The position numbers and the translations under genes are program-made. From Sphingomonas sp. S-NIH.Pt15_0812 (GTDB taxonomy: Bacteria; Pseudomonadota; Alphaproteobacteria; Sphingomonadales; Sphingomonadaceae), in the NCBI RefSeq assembly GCF_003951315.1, contig NZ_QLJH01000060.1, positions 1-9,580 of the forward strand: a DNA stretch of 9,580 nucleotides. Direction: 5' to 3'. The notes under the pieces were generated by a model that was not told the DNA's origin, did no database searches, and saw only the letters and a program-made list of their open reading frames with translations. Positions 1-7,001 of the stretch are shown in pieces (positions within the stretch are counted from its first letter, which is position 1; each line of letters opens with the position of its first letter).

Positions 1-78
1 GCCGCCCTGACCCAGCATGATCTCAACCTCGCGCAGCTTCCCGATGATTTCCTCGGGCTTGTGCTTCTTGGCAGGCAT
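1..78 (-). CDS. IS3-family transposase OrfA, N-terminus (partial)
   Basis: Only the first 26 codons are present; the gene runs off the left edge. The peptide starts MPAKKHKPEEIIGKLREVE, which I recognise as the opening of IS3-family OrfA proteins (HTH_Tnp_1/IS911-type helix-turn-helix; relatives begin M-x-K-K-x-H-K-P-E-E-I-x-x-K-L-R). The start ATG at 78 is preceded by a purine-rich AAGGAAGGGA ribosome-binding stretch at a suitable distance. OrfA is the DNA-binding half of the transposase, normally made as an OrfAB fusion by -1 frameshifting with the downstream OrfB, which cannot be seen here. The family call is from memory of the motif and is fairly secure; the exact IS name cannot be given. 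Confidence 0.72.
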   Translation of the reverse strand, partial: MPAKKHKPEEIIGKLREVEIMLGQGG

Positions 79-141
79 TCGTCGTCCCTTCCTTGGTCCA
101 GACTGTCATAGTCGATGGACCACTCAGAGGGGGGCAGCTCA
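1..141 (-). mobile_element. IS3-family insertion sequence, one terminus (partial)
   Basis: This is the end of an insertion sequence that continues beyond the left edge of the window. Read on the minus strand, the likely terminus starts near position 141 with TGAGCTGCCCCCC. That is the TGA-plus-C-run style of terminal inverted repeat common in IS3-family elements, and about 60 bp later comes the start of an OrfA-type transposase gene. The other end and the target-site duplication lie outside the window, so the exact boundary at 141 is an estimate. The element sits about 330 bp upstream of the GH35 gene and probably marks the edge of the conserved locus. Confidence 0.65.
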
Positions 142-474
142 TAAGCTACGGCGAGATCGTCATGAGCCCAACCGCACCAGCATGACGCCTTTCGCTCGTC
201 TGACTCGACGATCGCGTCGCAGGGCTCATCACTGACACTCGCGACTGAAGGCGAGCGCTGATAAGCCGAGATCAGCTTCGATGCGATTTTCAACAGGCCT
301 AACCCTCCTTCGAAGAAGGTGCGGTTCGGGTGTTATTTGATCGAAGCTCGTCGGTTTGCGTAGGCGAGCCAATTTGTTATCGCTTCGCCGACAGGGGTCG
401 GTGCGAAACCTCGAAGCCAGTCTTTTGGCGTTGAGAGCGTCAGATCACTCCGTTTGGAAGCGACGGGAACATAG
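142..474. other. Gene-poor stretch between IS end and GH35 gene
   Basis: No convincing gene is seen in these 333 bases. The segment must hold the promoter and leader of the GH35 gene at 475, but I find no clear -35/-10 pair: TTGATC at 337-342 lacks a good -10 at the right distance. A small hairpin (CCTTC-GAA-GAAGG) lies at 307-319. On the minus strand an unclosed reading frame starts with TTG at 293 behind a good AAGGAGGG motif and passes into the IS; it is discussed as a finding and not called as a gene. A 110-codon minus-strand frame at 333-665 mostly mirrors the GH35 gene. Confidence 0.5.
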
Positions 475-2115
475 ATGAAGATTAGACGAACGATTACCGC
501 CAGCGCGCTTTTCATGAGTGCTGCAGGGGTCAACGCACAGTCCGACGTCGCGGCCACGTCCAATAAGGCAGTGCCGTATTTACTGAGCCGTAATGGCCGC
601 CACGCGCTAATAATCGACGGAGCGCCGTTCCTGATGCTGGCGGCACAGGTCAATAACAGCAGCAATTATGCGATATCGCTGCCGCACGTCTGGCCGATCC
701 TCGATCGGATTCATGCTAACACGCTCGAAATACCTGTCGCATGGCAGCAAATCGAACCACGCGAGGGACAATTCGATTTCTCCTTTGTCCAGACGCTGCT
801 CGATCAAGCGCGCTCGCATGACAAGCGAGTTGTCTTGCTATGGTTCGGCACGTGGAAGAACACGTCGCCAAGTTACACGCCCGACTGGGTGAAGCTGGAT
901 AACAGCCGTTTTCCACGCATGAAAGACAAGACCGGCAAGGACCATTATGTCTTGACGCCGATGGCGACGAGCACGCGCGAGGCAGACAAGCGCGCGTTCG
1001 TCGCATTGATGACCTATCTACGCGATCACGATGCGCAGAATACAGTCATCATGGTTCAACCGGAGAACGAGGTTGGCAGCTACCGCAACCCCCGCGATTA
1101 TAGCGCCGCCGCCAATGCGGAATTCACCAAGTCAGTTCCGGCGGCACTAGCGCGCAGGATCGGCAAGTCGGGAACGTGGACGCAGGTGTTCGCTGGTCAA
1201 GCCGATCGAGCTTTTAACACATGGTACACTGCACGCTACATCGATGCGATCGCCGCCGCGGGTAAGGCAATTAAGCCGCTGCCGATGTACGTCAACGCCT
1301 CGCTTGCCGGGCCGTCGAACGTCCCCGACCCGACCGGCGTCGCCAGCGGTGGTCCACAGCAGGACGTGCTCGACATCTGGAAGGTGGCGGCCCCGTCGAT
1401 CGACTTCGCGGCGCCGGACCTGTACGACAAGGTAAGCAAGAATGTCGACCTCTACCTCGACGCGTACCGCCGCGCCGACAATGCGTTGATGGTCCCTGAG
1501 ATCGGTAACGCGCGGCTTTTCGCGCGCTACTTCTACGCGGCGGTCGGACGCGGGGCGATCGGCTTCTCGCCATTCGGCATGGACGATACCGGGTTCTTCA
1601 ACTACCCGCTGGGTGCCAGCGCGCTAGATGGCGCGACGCTCGACGCCTTTGCGCTACCGTACAGCACGTTCGCGGCAATGCAGCGCGAGTGGGCGCGGAT
1701 CGCCTTTGAGCATCCGACCTGGGGCACAGCCAAGCCGGACAATGGCGCACCGGTATCGACCACCATGGGCGATTGGACGATTTCGGCAAGCTGGGGTGAG
1801 TGGCAGTTCGGGATGAAGGACTGGATCTGGCTGAAATCCGAACCGGCGCCGTGGGCAAGCGAGCCGGTTGGCGGTACCGCCGTGGCGCAACTGTCCGCCG
1901 ACGAGTTTCTTGTGACGGGCGATCACGTCCGCCTGACGTTCGGTAGCCGGCCCGGCGGGCCAACGAACGCCATGATCGTACGGGTCGAGGAGGGGCATTT
2001 CGATCAGGGCCGCTGGGTCATGGACCGCATCTGGAATGGCGACCAGACCGATTACGGAATCAACCTGATCGATCGACCGGCGGTGTTGAAGGTGACCATG
2101 GGCCGCTATCGCTGA
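475..2115 (+). CDS. Secreted GH35-type beta-galactosidase (DUF5597 class)
   Basis: A 546-residue glycoside hydrolase predicted to remove terminal beta-linked galactose from oligosaccharides in the periplasm or outside the cell. Residues 1-21 form a Sec signal peptide ending VNA, followed by QSD. Residues about 40-400 fit a clan-A (beta/alpha)8 barrel of the GH35/GH42 type. VQPENEVGSY at 194-203 carries the expected acid/base E199 after N198, and VPEIGN at 340-345 carries the expected nucleophile E342. The rest, about 400-546, matches the DUF5597 tail seen in proteobacterial members, and the length is normal for that group. The ATG at 475 is chosen because it directly precedes the signal peptide; the upstream GGGA is a weak ribosome-binding site. 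The gene converges on the halogenase. In xyloglucan loci such enzymes take galactose off side chains after the fucosidase has acted; that role is inferred. Its 5' part uses several rare ATA/TTA/CTA codons. Confidence 0.85.
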   Translation: MKIRRTITASALFMSAAGVNAQSDVAATSNKAVPYLLSRNGRHALIIDGAPFLMLAAQVNNSSNYAISLPHVWPILDRIHANTLEIPVAWQQIEPREGQFDFSFVQTLLDQARSHDKRVVLLWFGTWKNTSPSYTPDWVKLDNSRFPRMKDKTGKDHYVLTPMATSTREADKRAFVALMTYLRDHDAQNTVIMVQPENEVGSYRNPRDYSAAANAEFTKSVPAALARRIGKSGTWTQVFAGQADRAFNTWYTARYIDAIAAAGKAIKPLPMYVNASLAGPSNVPDPTGVASGGPQQDVLDIWKVAAPSIDFAAPDLYDKVSKNVDLYLDAYRRADNALMVPEIGNARLFARYFYAAVGRGAIGFSPFGMDDTGFFNYPLGASALDGATLDAFALPYSTFAAMQREWARIAFEHPTWGTAKPDNGAPVSTTMGDWTISASWGEWQFGMKDWIWLKSEPAPWASEPVGGTAVAQLSADEFLVTGDHVRLTFGSRPGGPTNAMIVRVEEGHFDQGRWVMDRIWNGDQTDYGINLIDRPAVLKVTMGRYR

Positions 2116-2152
2116 TCGCCACCCCAAAATGTCGCCTTCCTGCTCGCTGCGC

Positions 2153-3697
2153 CTATGCCACCGGCGCGGCGCAGTGGTGAGCGATGAAGTGACCGTGGCG
2201 CGGCATGGTCCCCGCCGCCCGTGCGATCGCGGCGCGCATTCGCGGTAAAACATCGGCCAACGTGTCCATCGCATCCAGCGCCAGCGGATCGGGGCACGTG
2301 GGTCGGATGCCCTGACCGTTTAGCACCGCGACCCAACTCGGTTCCAGGAACAAGTCGAACGCCTCCGGGAAGAAGCGGCCACGGCTGCGGAACAGGTCGA
2401 TCCGCTCGGCCAACGTGTCCGGGATCGCCATAGTGCGGACGTGGTTCCAGAATGGCGAGTCTTGCCGCTCCGTGGCATGATAGTGGAGGATTAGGAAGTC
2501 GCGGATCCGGTCGAACTCGGCAGCGGTCGCGCGATTGAAATAGGCGATGTCGGCCGGCGCGAACGCGCGATCGGGAAATAGTGCCAGGAGGCGGGTGATC
2601 GCCGACTGGACCAAGTGGATGCTGGTTGATTCTAGCGGCTCCAGAAAGCCGGCGGCGAGCCCGATTGCCACCACATTGCCACGCCATGCCTGCGTCCGCC
2701 GCCCGGGCATGAAGCGCAGCAGCTTGGGCTCGGCCAACGGCGCGCCTTCGACAGAGGCGCGCAATGCCCGCTCCGCAGCCTCGCGATTGATGAAGTCGCT
2801 GGCAAAGACATGCCCGGCGCCGGTGCGATGCTGGAGCGGGATACGCCATTGCCAGCCGGCGGCCCCGGCGATCGATCGCGTATAAGGCAGCGGATCGGTA
2901 GCGCGCGCGATGGGCATTGCCAGTGCGCTGTCGCACGGCAGCCAGTTGCGCCAGTCCTGATAGGGGTTCTCCCGCGCGTCCCCGATCAGTAGGCCGGCGA
3001 AGCCCGAGCAGTCGATAAACAGATCGGCCTCCAGTACGCGGCCGTCCGCCAGGGTGACCGACTGTAGCATCGGGCCGGCCGGGTGGTCGGACGCTTCTCG
3101 CGCTATCGCGACGATGCGCCCTTCGTGCCGAACCACACCGTCCGCCTCAGCCTGCGTTCGCAGCAAGTGGGCGTAGCGGGCGGCATCGAAGTGGAACGCA
3201 TAGCTGATTGTCGAAAGCGTGTTGCGCGAATCGTCGCTCGGTCGACAAAAGGTACCCGCGCGCGCCGCCACAGCGGGTAGGCTGTAGTCGGTCAGCCCTG
3301 CCGCCGCCGCGGGATCCGCCGACGCCAGCGCCTGCCAGTACAAGTGGAAGGGTAGGGGCCCAATCGCGGCTCCGATGCGGCCGAACGGATGGAAATAGGC
3401 GTGACCCGCCGCGCGCCAGTTCTCGAACGCGATCCCCAGCTTAAAGGTGGCGCCGGTCGCCCGCATGAACGCATCCTCGTCGATGCCGAGCAGACGGTTC
3501 ATTTCCAAGATCGGTGGAATCGTCGCCTCGCCCACCCCAACGGTGCCGAGTTCTTCCGATTCGATCAGTATGATCGACGAACGGCGTGGGCCCAGCGACC
3601 GCGCGAGCGCCGCCGCCGTCATCCACCCCGCCGTACCACCACCGACGATCAGGATCGAGCCGATCGGCGCAGACGCAGCGTCAATGTTTCGGATCAT
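2153..3697 (-). CDS. Flavin-dependent halogenase, tryptophan halogenase family
   Basis: A 514-residue FAD-binding monooxygenase-like protein of the tryptophan halogenase family (Trp_halogenase, PrnA/RebH relatives). These enzymes use reduced FAD, oxygen and chloride or bromide to make hypohalous acid and halogenate electron-rich aromatics. An N-terminal dinucleotide motif, GGGTAGW, is at 19-25. K86 in TFKLG corresponds to the catalytic lysine (K79 of PrnA). The family signature WxWxIP is present as WQWRIP at 282-287. LEPLEST at 352-358 contains E356, matching catalytic E346 of PrnA. There is no signal peptide, so it is cytoplasmic. The ATG at 3697 has AGGGGA five bases upstream. All key residues are kept, so activity is plausible. 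Family members next to TonB-dependent receptors are common in Xanthomonas, Caulobacter and sphingomonads; some accept indoles, but their natural substrates are mostly unknown. No flavin reductase, which such enzymes need, is in view. It is divergent from the receptor and convergent with GH35. Confidence 0.88.
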   Translation of the reverse strand: MIRNIDAASAPIGSILIVGGGTAGWMTAAALARSLGPRRSSIILIESEELGTVGVGEATIPPILEMNRLLGIDEDAFMRATGATFKLGIAFENWRAAGHAYFHPFGRIGAAIGPLPFHLYWQALASADPAAAAGLTDYSLPAVAARAGTFCRPSDDSRNTLSTISYAFHFDAARYAHLLRTQAEADGVVRHEGRIVAIAREASDHPAGPMLQSVTLADGRVLEADLFIDCSGFAGLLIGDARENPYQDWRNWLPCDSALAMPIARATDPLPYTRSIAGAAGWQWRIPLQHRTGAGHVFASDFINREAAERALRASVEGAPLAEPKLLRFMPGRRTQAWRGNVVAIGLAAGFLEPLESTSIHLVQSAITRLLALFPDRAFAPADIAYFNRATAAEFDRIRDFLILHYHATERQDSPFWNHVRTMAIPDTLAERIDLFRSRGRFFPEAFDLFLEPSWVAVLNGQGIRPTCPDPLALDAMDTLADVLPRMRAAIARAAGTMPRHGHFIAHHCAAPVA

Positions 3698-3929
3698 CTC
3701 GGTCCCCTGTGGGCTGTGAAAACTATTTTTGCCTTTTTAGCATATTAATAGGAGTTGTTGAATTGACGAGATTTTTCATGGTAGATATCGCTATCAAATC
3801 AGCCGCATTCGCCTTTCCGAGCGATGTCGCGGCCGTTTTTTGGGGAGGACGAGGCGTCGGCCGAAGCGCCGCGCGTGCTTCCCCGTCGTGACGCTGCCGG
3901 TGCGATCCGGATACTTGGGGGGAAGACGA
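3698..3929. promoter_or_regulatory. Divergent promoter region, halogenase / TonB receptor
   Basis: This 232-bp gap between two divergent start codons is clearly richer in A and T (about 3718-3800) than the genes around it, as expected for promoters in a high-GC genome. For the receptor, TTGACG at 3763-3768 is followed after 17 bases by TATCGC at 3786-3791, a good -35 with a mediocre -10. That leaves a leader of roughly 130 bases. GATA-TCGC-TATC at 3784-3795 is a short inverted repeat overlapping that -10 and could bind a regulator, but it is too short to call as an operator. For the halogenase, the AT-rich TATTAAT on the minus strand near 3742-3748 is a possible -10 without an obvious -35 partner. 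Shared control of the two genes is an inference from the layout. Confidence 0.45.
3917..3925 (+). promoter_or_regulatory. Ribosome-binding site fixing the receptor start
   Basis: The run GGGGGGAAG lies just before the ATG at 3930 and is followed by codons for a standard signal peptide. The reading frame is open further upstream to a TTG at 3840, but that extension would put 30 Arg-rich residues ahead of the signal peptide. The site therefore decides for 3930. Confidence 0.7.
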
Positions 3930-6902
3930 ATGCACACCGGAAAGCGCGAATTGGTGCGGGGTCATGCCCGGGAGATCCTGACGGGCGTTTCGCTCTTGAC
4001 CATGGCGCTTGTTGCGGCTCCGGCCCTGGCGCAGGGTACCAACAAGGCTGGGAGTGGTGCGCCTGCCCAGTCGGAAAGTGGTGCCTCCGCCACCGGGCAA
4101 ACAGGTACGCCCGCCAATGGATCGCTGCCGCGCGATGCCAGCGGCACCGTTGCCGCGGTGCCGCCCTCAGCCGCCAGCACGGTCGAGCAGGCCGCAGGGC
4201 CAAGCGATGATGTCGCCGCCGATATTGTCGTCACCGGCCTGCGGCAGAGCGTCGCCACTGCGCAGGCGCTAAAGTTCAATTCCGACCAGTTCGTAGATTC
4301 GATCACCGCAACCGACATCGGCAAGCTGCCCGACAAGAACGTCGCAGAAGCGTTGCAGCGGGTGTCGGGCGTCCAGATTAGCCGCAACTACGGCGAAGGG
4401 TCCGGGATTGCGATCCGCGGGCTGACGCAGGTCAAGACGCTGCTCAACGGCCGTGACGTGTTCGGCGGCAGCGGTGGGCGCTCGCTTAGTTTCGAGGACG
4501 TTCCATCGGAGCTGCTGGGTGGCGTCGACGTCTATAAAAATCCATCGGCCAAGGAGATCGAGGGCGGGATCGGTGGTATCGTCAATCTGCGCACCCGCAT
4601 GCCATTCGACGAAAAGGGCTTCGTCCTGTCGACGACGGTTGGCGCCAATTACTTTGACCTGTCCGAGGATGCACGCTTCAACGGCTCGGCATTGGTCAGC
4701 AAGACGTGGACCGATACCGGAATCGGCGACTTCGGCGTACTGTTCGACGTCGCATATTATGAATCTGCCTTCCGCCGTGACCAGGCGACGATCGACCCCT
4801 ATGTTCCGGTCTCAGGCATCCCCGGCTATGCCGGCCAGACGCTGTCGATGCCGGTCGGCGCAGGCATCCAGGTGACCGAGGGCAGCCGCAAGCGCCGCGG
4901 CTATTATGCCGCTGCGCAATGGGAGCCGGCGACCAACCTGCAATTCTACGGCACGTTCTTCCAGTCGAACTACGACTTATACACCCCGAACTACTCCAGC
5001 TTCGTCACCAACGGGACCAGCCCGGACTTCCTAAACAATTTCCAGCCTAATACCGGCGGTTTCCGGTTCGAGGACGGAAGGTTCGTGTCGGGCGGGTTCA
5101 ACGGCTTCACCCCCGCCTATTCGGTGCCGCCATACGTCAACACCGCTCTTAATATCCAGAATAACACCCAGGTCGCGTTCTCGCGCACCAAAACCACCGA
5201 TTATGCCGGCGGGGTAAAGTGGCAACCGACCGATCGCCTGCACGTCAACCTCGACCTGCAATATGAACGCGCCACGGCGGAAGTCTCCAGCTACACCGCC
5301 TTCGCGCAGAAGGATTTGGCAGGCTATACCATCGATCTCAGCGGCGACTTGCCCGCCATATCGTTCCAGAGCGCGCCCGGCACAGGTTCGATTTCCGATC
5401 TGTCCGCCTACCGCTTCACTGCGATCATGGACCATCTGGAGGACAGCGTCGCCACGCAAAAGGCGGCGCGGCTCGACCTGGAGTGGGATTTCGACGACAG
5501 TATTCTAACCTCGGTTCAGGGTGGCATCCGCTATACCGACCGCGAAGCGATCAACCGCAGCACGCCGTACAACTGGACTGGCGCGTCGCCGACCAACGCT
5601 GACGGCACGCCACTGAATTTAGCTAATCCGATCGCATTGGGGCTGGTGGCGCCTTATGGCGCGCTGTTCGGTGGTGACGGCGGTGCGATCGTCGGGCCGG
5701 TGCCCTACGCGTCTGCGCGATTATTCGACGATGCCGCCGCGGCGTTCCGCACGATCGGCGGGCGTGCGATCACGACCTTTACGCCGCAGGATATCAATAC
5801 GCAGCGTGAGAAGACCTATGCCGGCTATCTCGCCGCCTATTTCAAGGTCGACGCCGGGCTGCCGATCGACGGCAACGTCGCGGTACGCTTCGTTAAGACC
5901 GAGAACGAGGCGGCGGGCACCACCCGGCTCAACTATCGCCCGACGCTGGATGCGGCTGGGCAGCAGGTGACGCTTGACCAGCCCTATTCCGCCGATCAGT
6001 CGTATACGAAGGTACTGCCGAGCATTAATCTGCGCGCGCACCTGACCGAGCGGTTGCAGTTGCGCATCGGTGCCTCGAAAGGACTGTCACGACCAGAATT
6101 CTCGCAGCTCAATCCGAACCGACAATTCTCCGTCGGCTATGTGCAGCTATTGGATGCCGCCGGCAACGTGATCGGCTACCAGCCGAATGGCACGAACACC
6201 GGGTCAGGCGGCAATCCGTCGCTCAAGCCGCTGACCGTCGATCAGGCCGATCTTGCGCTGGAGTGGAACGTTGCGCCGACCACCTTCCTGTATGGCACGG
6301 TGTTCTACAAGAAGCTGACGAACTTCACGACTTCGCAGGTGTTTGAGCAGCAGATCGAGGTGCCAAACCAGGCGTCGCAGACCTTCCGCTACACTGCGTT
6401 CGTCAACGGCGCCAAGGGAGAGGTGAAGGGGTTCGAGATCGGCGGCAACACCTTCTTTGACTTCCTGCCCGGCCCGCTGTCCGGCTTCGGTGCGCAGGCG
6501 AACGTCACGTATGTCGATAGCAGCGCCCCTGGCGCAACCGGCACGCTGTTGAACGGGGATCAGGTGCCGACCTCGTTGCAAGGTCTGTCGAAATGGAGTT
6601 ACAACCTCGTCGGCCTATACGAGAAGTACGGCGTCACTGCGCGTGCGGCCTTTAATTGGCGCAGCAGCTACCTGTTTGATCCGGCCAGTAACGGCACGGG
6701 CGGAGTTCCGATCTACAACCGCGCTTACGGACAGCTCGATGCTTCGATCGGCTACAACTTCACGCCGAAGGTGTCGGTGACGATAGATGCGATCAACCTG
6801 ACTAAGTCGCGCTTCGATAGCTACCAGTATTATCCCGGTAATCCACGCAACTTCGAGCTGAACGATCGCCGCTTTGGCATTTCCTTCCGCATGCGCAATT
6901 GA
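3930..6902 (+). CDS. TonB-dependent outer-membrane receptor (Xanthomonas/Caulobacter type)
   Basis: A 990-residue outer-membrane active transporter that would import oligosaccharides using energy from TonB-ExbB-ExbD. Residues 1-34 are a Sec signal peptide (basic start, hydrophobic core, PALA end). Residues 35-97 are an Ala/Gly/Ser/Thr/Pro-rich linker. The TonB box is DIVVTGLRQS at 98-107. The plug domain follows from about 108, with the family hallmark DIGKLPDKNVAEALQRVSGV at 129-148 and an IAIRGL segment. The remainder is the 22-strand barrel, ending in alternating aromatic strands and FGISFRMRN. These features fit the TIGR01782 family (TonB-Xanth-Caul). There is no STN domain, so signalling through an anti-sigma factor is unlikely. 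Length is normal for the family. Neighbouring GH35, GH29 and GH31 genes suggest a plant cell-wall glycan ligand, but the protein itself does not reveal the substrate. Confidence 0.92.
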   Translation: MHTGKRELVRGHAREILTGVSLLTMALVAAPALAQGTNKAGSGAPAQSESGASATGQTGTPANGSLPRDASGTVAAVPPSAASTVEQAAGPSDDVAADIVVTGLRQSVATAQALKFNSDQFVDSITATDIGKLPDKNVAEALQRVSGVQISRNYGEGSGIAIRGLTQVKTLLNGRDVFGGSGGRSLSFEDVPSELLGGVDVYKNPSAKEIEGGIGGIVNLRTRMPFDEKGFVLSTTVGANYFDLSEDARFNGSALVSKTWTDTGIGDFGVLFDVAYYESAFRRDQATIDPYVPVSGIPGYAGQTLSMPVGAGIQVTEGSRKRRGYYAAAQWEPATNLQFYGTFFQSNYDLYTPNYSSFVTNGTSPDFLNNFQPNTGGFRFEDGRFVSGGFNGFTPAYSVPPYVNTALNIQNNTQVAFSRTKTTDYAGGVKWQPTDRLHVNLDLQYERATAEVSSYTAFAQKDLAGYTIDLSGDLPAISFQSAPGTGSISDLSAYRFTAIMDHLEDSVATQKAARLDLEWDFDDSILTSVQGGIRYTDREAINRSTPYNWTGASPTNADGTPLNLANPIALGLVAPYGALFGGDGGAIVGPVPYASARLFDDAAAAFRTIGGRAITTFTPQDINTQREKTYAGYLAAYFKVDAGLPIDGNVAVRFVKTENEAAGTTRLNYRPTLDAAGQQVTLDQPYSADQSYTKVLPSINLRAHLTERLQLRIGASKGLSRPEFSQLNPNRQFSVGYVQLLDAAGNVIGYQPNGTNTGSGGNPSLKPLTVDQADLALEWNVAPTTFLYGTVFYKKLTNFTTSQVFEQQIEVPNQASQTFRYTAFVNGAKGEVKGFEIGGNTFFDFLPGPLSGFGAQANVTYVDSSAPGATGTLLNGDQVPTSLQGLSKWSYNLVGLYEKYGVTARAAFNWRSSYLFDPASNGTGGVPIYNRAYGQLDASIGYNFTPKVSVTIDAINLTKSRFDSYQYYPGNPRNFELNDRRFGISFRMRN

Positions 6903-6942
6903 GGGGTGGCGGGTCGCCGCCCTCTACGAAGGTTTTCCTGCC

Positions 6943-6980
6943 TGCCCGCCCGTCCCATCGCGAACAGGCGGGCATTTCTT
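6943..6980 (+). terminator. Probable rho-independent terminator after the receptor
   Basis: TGCCCGCC at 6943-6950 and its exact complement GGCGGGCA at 6967-6974 form an 8-bp GC-rich stem with a 16-base loop. A T-rich tail (TTTCTTT) follows on the plus strand. A second imperfect hairpin, GAGGG/CCCTC plus GGCG/CGCC, lies directly at the receptor stop codon (6901-6924) but has no good T run. The T tail is only on the plus side, so this stops receptor transcription; I see no equal signal for the opposing fucosidase operon apart from a weak CCTGA/TCAGG stem at 6991-7006. The large loop lowers confidence. Confidence 0.5.
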
Positions 6981-7001
6981 TCGACGCGACCTGATGAAAC
7001 G

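Noticed and set aside
333..665. 110-codon minus-strand frame overlapping the GH35 start
   Set aside because: About half is antisense to the GH35 signal peptide region; no recognisable motif or ribosome-binding site.
2116..2152. Possible terminator between the convergent GH35 and halogenase genes
   Set aside because: No stem with a T run is seen on either strand in the 37-bp gap.
1654..2274. 206-codon minus-strand frame
   Set aside because: Antisense shadow of the GH35 gene, Arg/Pro-rich, without a ribosome-binding site or known motif.
2106..2936. 276-codon minus-strand frame rich in Arg and Ala
   Set aside because: It lies inside the halogenase gene in another frame; composition is that of a GC-rich shadow and no domain is recognisable.
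378..3792. Heptamer TATCGCT shared upstream of GH35 (378-384) and of the receptor (3786-3792)
   Set aside because: Seven bases are expected by chance at this scale, and flanking bases do not match, so no common operator is claimed.
3840..3929. Upstream extension of the receptor from TTG at 3840
   Set aside because: It would place an Arg-rich stretch before a complete signal peptide, whereas ATG 3930 has a strong ribosome-binding site.
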